From Artemia franciscana (taxonomy: Eukaryota > Arthropoda > Branchiopoda > Anostraca > Artemiidae): a stretch of DNA of 64,000 nucleotides. Made by a program: the position numbers and the translations under genes. The notes beneath the pieces were generated by a model. The model did not search any database and was not told the origin of the DNA. It saw nothing but the letters and a program-made list of their open reading frames with translations. Of this stretch, positions 60,490 through 64,000 are shown piece after piece. Location: contig NC_088881.1 in NCBI RefSeq assembly GCF_032884065.1, positions 10,885,147 to 10,949,146 on the forward strand. Direction: 5' to 3'. Positions within the stretch are counted from its first letter, which is position 1; every line of letters begins with the position of its first letter.

Positions 60490-62425
60490 TTTTCATGGTG
60501 AGTGTCATTTAAATGAAGACAAAAGAATTGTCGAATTCCTTAACCATAAACATGACAAAAAGTACTTGAAAGACCAAGGCTATAGGGCTATTTTGCGATT
60601 AAATAAAAAAAACTAATTTTTTTAGCTGAAAGTAAGGAGCGACATTAAAACTTAAAACGAACAGAAATTACTCCGTATATGAAATGGGTTGTCCCCTCCG
60701 CAATCCCTCGCTCTTTACGCTAAAGCTTTTAATTGTTTTAAAAAGTAGAATTGTGGCAAAGAGTCAAACTTCAGCGTAAAGAGCGAGGGATTGCGGAGGG
60801 GACAACCCATTTCATATACGGAGTAATTTCTGTTCGTTTTAAGTTTTAATGTCGCTCCTTACTTTCAGCTAAAAAAATTAGTTTTTTTTATTTAATTTCT
60901 GAACGTTTTTGAATTAATGCATGTTTGGTTTTGGCTCTCCGCACATAAATTATTAAAATGAAACTTGTATATTAATTCTTTTTTTGGCTAAATGGCTTTC
61001 TCTTAGTTTTGATCAGACGATTTTGAGAAACAAGGGGTGGAGAAGGAGGCCTAGTTGCCCTCCAATTTTTCGGTCACTTAAAATGGCAACTAGAACTTTT
61101 AATTTTTAATGAACGTTTTTATTAGTAAGAAATACACGTAGCTTAAGAATTAACTTACATAACAAACTTTCATAACCTTATATTTTTATTATGTATACGA
61201 GGGGGTTTTTACCCTCGTTAATACCTCGCTCTTTACACTAAATCGTAAGTTTTGTCCCAATTCTTTAAGAATGACCCCTGAATCAGAAAGGCCGTAGAAT
61301 AAATAGTTGAAATTACTAAAAATACTTTAGCATAAAGAGCAAGGTATTTATCTCCTCCTAAATACCTCGCTCTTTATACTAAAGTATTTTTAGAACCCCT
61401 CATATGCGTAATTATCTCTGTTCGTTTTAGGTTTCAATGCTACTTCTTCCTTTCATTTGAAAAAACGTTTTCATGTTTATTTTTCATTGTTTTCTTATAG
61501 TAGTGCTAGAGAACCCTGCGCCCTTTTCATTGAATTTTTCTTCCCTCATGACAGATTCCTCCAAGGAAAGATCCTCCAACATAGCCCCCTCTCCTCAGCC
61601 CCACCCCCAAACAAAATAAAATCCCCCTGAAAACGTCTGTACACTTCCCAATAACCATTACTATATGTAAACACTGGTCAAAGTTTGTAACTTGCAGCCC
61701 CTCCCCCAGGGATTGTGGGGGAGTAAGACATCCCCAAAGACATAGTTATTATGGTTTTCGACTATGCTGAACAAAATGGCTATCTCAAAATTTTGATCCG
61801 TTGACTTTGGGAAAAAAATGAGCTTGGGAGGGGGCCTAGATGCCCTCCAATTTTTTTGGTCACTTAAAAAGGGCACTAGAACTTTTCATTTCCGTTAGAA
61901 TGAGCCCTCTTGCGACATTCTAGGACCACTTGGTCGATACGATGACCCCTGGGGAAAAGAAAAAAACAAAAAACAAAAAAAAAACAAACAAATAAACACG
62001 CACCCGTGATTTGTCTTCTGGCAAAAAATACAAAATTCCACATTTTTGTAGATAGGAGCTTGAAACTTCTACAGTAGGGTTCTCTGATACGCTGAATCTG
62101 ATGGTGTCATTTTCGTTAAGATCCTACGACTTTTAGGGGGTGTTTCTCCCTATTTTCTTAAATAAGGCAAATTTTCTCAGGCTCGTAACTTTTGATGGGT
62201 AAGATTAAACTTGATTAAACTTATATATTTAAAATCAGCATTAAAATGCGATTCTTTTGATGTAGCTATTGATATCAAAATTCAATTTTTTAGAGTTTTG
62301 GTTACTATTGAGCCGGGTCGCTCCTTACTACAGTTCGTTACCACGAACTGTTTGATTGAAGAATTTTGATAAAATAGGAACAAGGAAAGCAAGTATTCAT
62401 TTACAAGTAACTGGATCTTATTTTC
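60490..62425 (+). pseudogene. Hypothetical frame copy A, right arm, split by an insertion
   Basis: The charged frame (NEDKRIVEFLNHKHDKKYL) runs to 60,600 and is then interrupted by the 1,753-bp family S element. It resumes after GATT at 62,354-62,357, where LDKIGTRKA-type text follows. The left arm has the empty site near 45,435. Confidence 0.6.
60601..62353 (+). mobile_element. Family S element, 1,753 bp, right-arm-only insertion
   Basis: It starts AAATAAAAAAAACTAA and then AAGTAAGGAGCGACATTAAA, and contains a perfect-looking fold-back (AATCCCTCGCTCTTTACGCT and its inverse near 60,775-60,790). It ends GGGTCGCTCCTTACTACAG, then the hairpin CAGTTCGTTACCACGAACTG and TTT. GATT stands on both sides (60,597-60,600 and 62,354-62,357). 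The left arm of the palindrome keeps the uninterrupted sequence near 45,435, which proves mobility or precise loss. The 13-base word AGTAAGGAGCGAC occurs inverted near both ends. No frame codes for a transposase, so the element is non-autonomous. The class is not recognised. Confidence 0.85.
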
Positions 62426-62958
62426 TTCTCTGAACTCGAGCTTTTACTATGTTATGATTTATTTTTTCTTATATGGAAAACAGTCACGGGAAGTGATTTC
62501 AGTCCAAGTTTATAGTAATTCAGCTTGTGCAATTTTAATGACAATTGACTCTTTATATTTGGACTTTGTAGCTATATCTAATAATGTAGTTATATTATAA
62601 TAATTATGAAAACATAAAGTGGGCTCTTCATTAACTTAAATCAAATTCCGTCTTGTGAATCTTTACCTATGCCAAGTATGTCCTTTATTTTTATTACAGA
62701 TTTGTTGCATCTAATATAGGTATCTCTTAAAGCTGAAGTTTGTTTGTTGGGTATTGTTTACGAAAATAAACCTTTGGAAATCCATAGGGTACATCCCTTT
62801 TTCTTTCTGTTTCCCTCATCACAAAAAACTTGAATAATGATTTATCAGCATCATAGACAATTGTTCATCATAACACTTTCCTAGAAATATTATGAAAGAG
62901 TTTGGGGCATTTGAGCTTATAAGTATTTGTAAGAAAATATTGAGCGCCCCTTCTCCAG

Positions 62959-63261
62959 ATCACGAACGAAATTGAAGAAAGAATTGCATTGTATGATCGT
63001 CCTAAAACTAAAGAATGTTCCTACTTTGTTTCAAAATCTTCGGTTTCTGCGCTACCTCTTCTTGATCTAGGGTATATTTATCCACGATTTAAATTGGCAG
63101 AGGTCACTGAAAGCTTGACAACGTCATTTACACTCTCCTGTAAAATTACCGTTGCCAGAGACAGTGGTATGCTAGTATGTAGTCCGATAAGAGCCAACCA
63201 CCTTCTATCCCTCGTACAGGCACTTTTTCAACATCCTCCATTTACATTCAATTGGTACTAG
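62959..63261 (+). CDS. Hypothetical exon-like frame, right arm copy
   Basis: Mirror of the frame at 44,530-44,832, in + orientation. The acceptor-like CCCCTTCTCCAG ends at 62,958. It has Gln for Pro (LSLVQALF) and His for Tyr (FQHPPF) relative to the left arm. No function is assigned. Protein-like text continues after the stop to about 63,520, broken by three stops. Confidence 0.3.
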   Translation: MTNEIEERIALYDRPKTKECSYFVSKSSVSALPLLDLGYIYPRFKLAEVTESLTTSFTLSCKITVARDSGMLVCSPIRANHLLSLVQALFQHPPFTFNWY

Positions 63262-64000
63262 CACACAGAAATCCTATTACTCTAAGCACACAAGTATCCG
63301 ATTACTCCGAGCACAAGCATAACCCAACCATTTCTACGACGATTTGGAGTTCTTAGTCCCTTGTATCAAGCTAAACTTCTAAGAGATTTAACATTTCCTG
63401 GGAACAATATATGCATATTTTCTTGACAAAACCATCCAACAGGTACAACAAGAGCCCTACACATATCACAACTTCCGGTTAATAAAAAATTCTTAGAATT
63501 GCATGCCAGATATGATTTCTGAAAGAATGCCATTTACACAAACGCTATGTACTTCCATTATGTAAGGTATCTCAGACGAATAATTTGATGTAAAAAAATG
63601 GTCGTCCAATTTAATTTCATTAGATGAAATGAGGTTAATCTAACAAGATGTCTAAGCGGAATCTTAACAAGGACTAGATGTTACTAGATGTTTGCGATGT
63701 ATATACTTTTTTTGTATGCTTAGATGATATTTACTGTCTCTTATACAGTTTGGGTTTATCAAATGGTATTTACAGTTCCACTTAGGTACCGAATTCTCTA
63801 GATAAATCATCTATAGTTTTGAAATCATCCCTCCCTATTAAGTATTTTTGAGCCATTGAATTTAATCCATGGAATATTTCAAACCTGAAGGTTCAGGAGA
63901 CGGTATAGAGCAAGATCAACTCTAAAAAGAGCCTTTAATGAAATTTATGAGTTCGTAAATAATATGCGATCATTAGTTTAAAAAAACACTCCTCCCTACT

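Larger units (their letters stand above)
58561..62440. repeat. 2.1-kb duplicated block, copy A (right arm), with insertion
   Basis: Mirror of 45,355-47,472, lengthened by the family S insertion at 60,601-62,353. Confidence 0.75.

Overview
The window is eukaryotic, AT-rich and almost wholly non-coding. No bacterial-style operon, ribosome binding site, rRNA or CRISPR is present, and I find no intact host gene. What can be read is repetitive: Helitron rolling-circle transposons, decayed non-LTR retrotransposons (LINEs), one tRNA-derived SINE, a decayed Polinton/Maverick-like relic, fold-back elements, long (TA)n, (TAC)n and (AAT)n arrays, and a very large palindrome. This mix fits an invertebrate genome, most likely an arthropod; a branchiopod crustacean such as brine shrimp is a guess from general repeat character, not a demonstrated assignment.

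Layout. 1-20,000: AT-rich spacer with a reverse-transcriptase relic of an RTE/CFDP2-like LINE (2,244-2,952, +), a small endonuclease fragment of what looks like the same LINE (8,222-8,325, -), a third fragment whose 3' tail has become a 270-bp triplet array (15,105-15,842, -), a SINE with clear target-site duplications (16,413-16,692), several diverged tandem repeats and fold-back elements, and scattered copies of a family marked by the word AGTAAGGAGCGAC (called family S here). 20,024-24,814: a + strand non-autonomous Helitron (H1) with a - strand Helitron (H2) inserted in its internal (TA)n tract; both carry A-rich/T-rich tandem arrays and a relic of helicase motif VI. 24,815-28,955: spacer with two clusters of a 110-bp repeat and another LINE relic. 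28,956-40,563: Helitron cluster (H3 +, H4 +, H5 -, H6 +) with a 5'-truncated CR1/L2-like LINE lodged between Helitron ends. H6 holds the most complete Rep-helicase gene: HUH motif, Tyr-x3-Tyr motif, Pif1 Walker A and B, broken by frameshifts and cut off at 40,563. 40,564-42,400: unassigned frames and then a Polinton-like small-ORF and integrase relic. 42,433-43,690: endonuclease end of the RTE-like LINE, - strand.

43,791-64,000: two arms of one inverted repeat meeting at 53,011/53,012 with no spacer. The arms are collinear apart from point differences, small indels, a 15-bp difference in an (AAT)n array, and a 1.75-kb family S insertion flanked by GATT present only in the right arm. Homology still runs at the right window edge. 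Inside each arm a ~2.1-kb block is itself duplicated, so the window holds four copies of it. Two protein-like reading frames recur here and are the only candidates for host or unknown coding exons.

How the parts work together: H6-type elements would supply Rep-helicase in trans to H1-H5, which keep matching ends (5' TC, 3' hairpin then CTAG, insertion between A and T) but have lost most of the gene. Several H elements share a spaced array of TGACGTCA octamers near the 5' end, a possible transcriptional control region. Every gene-like unit seen is damaged.
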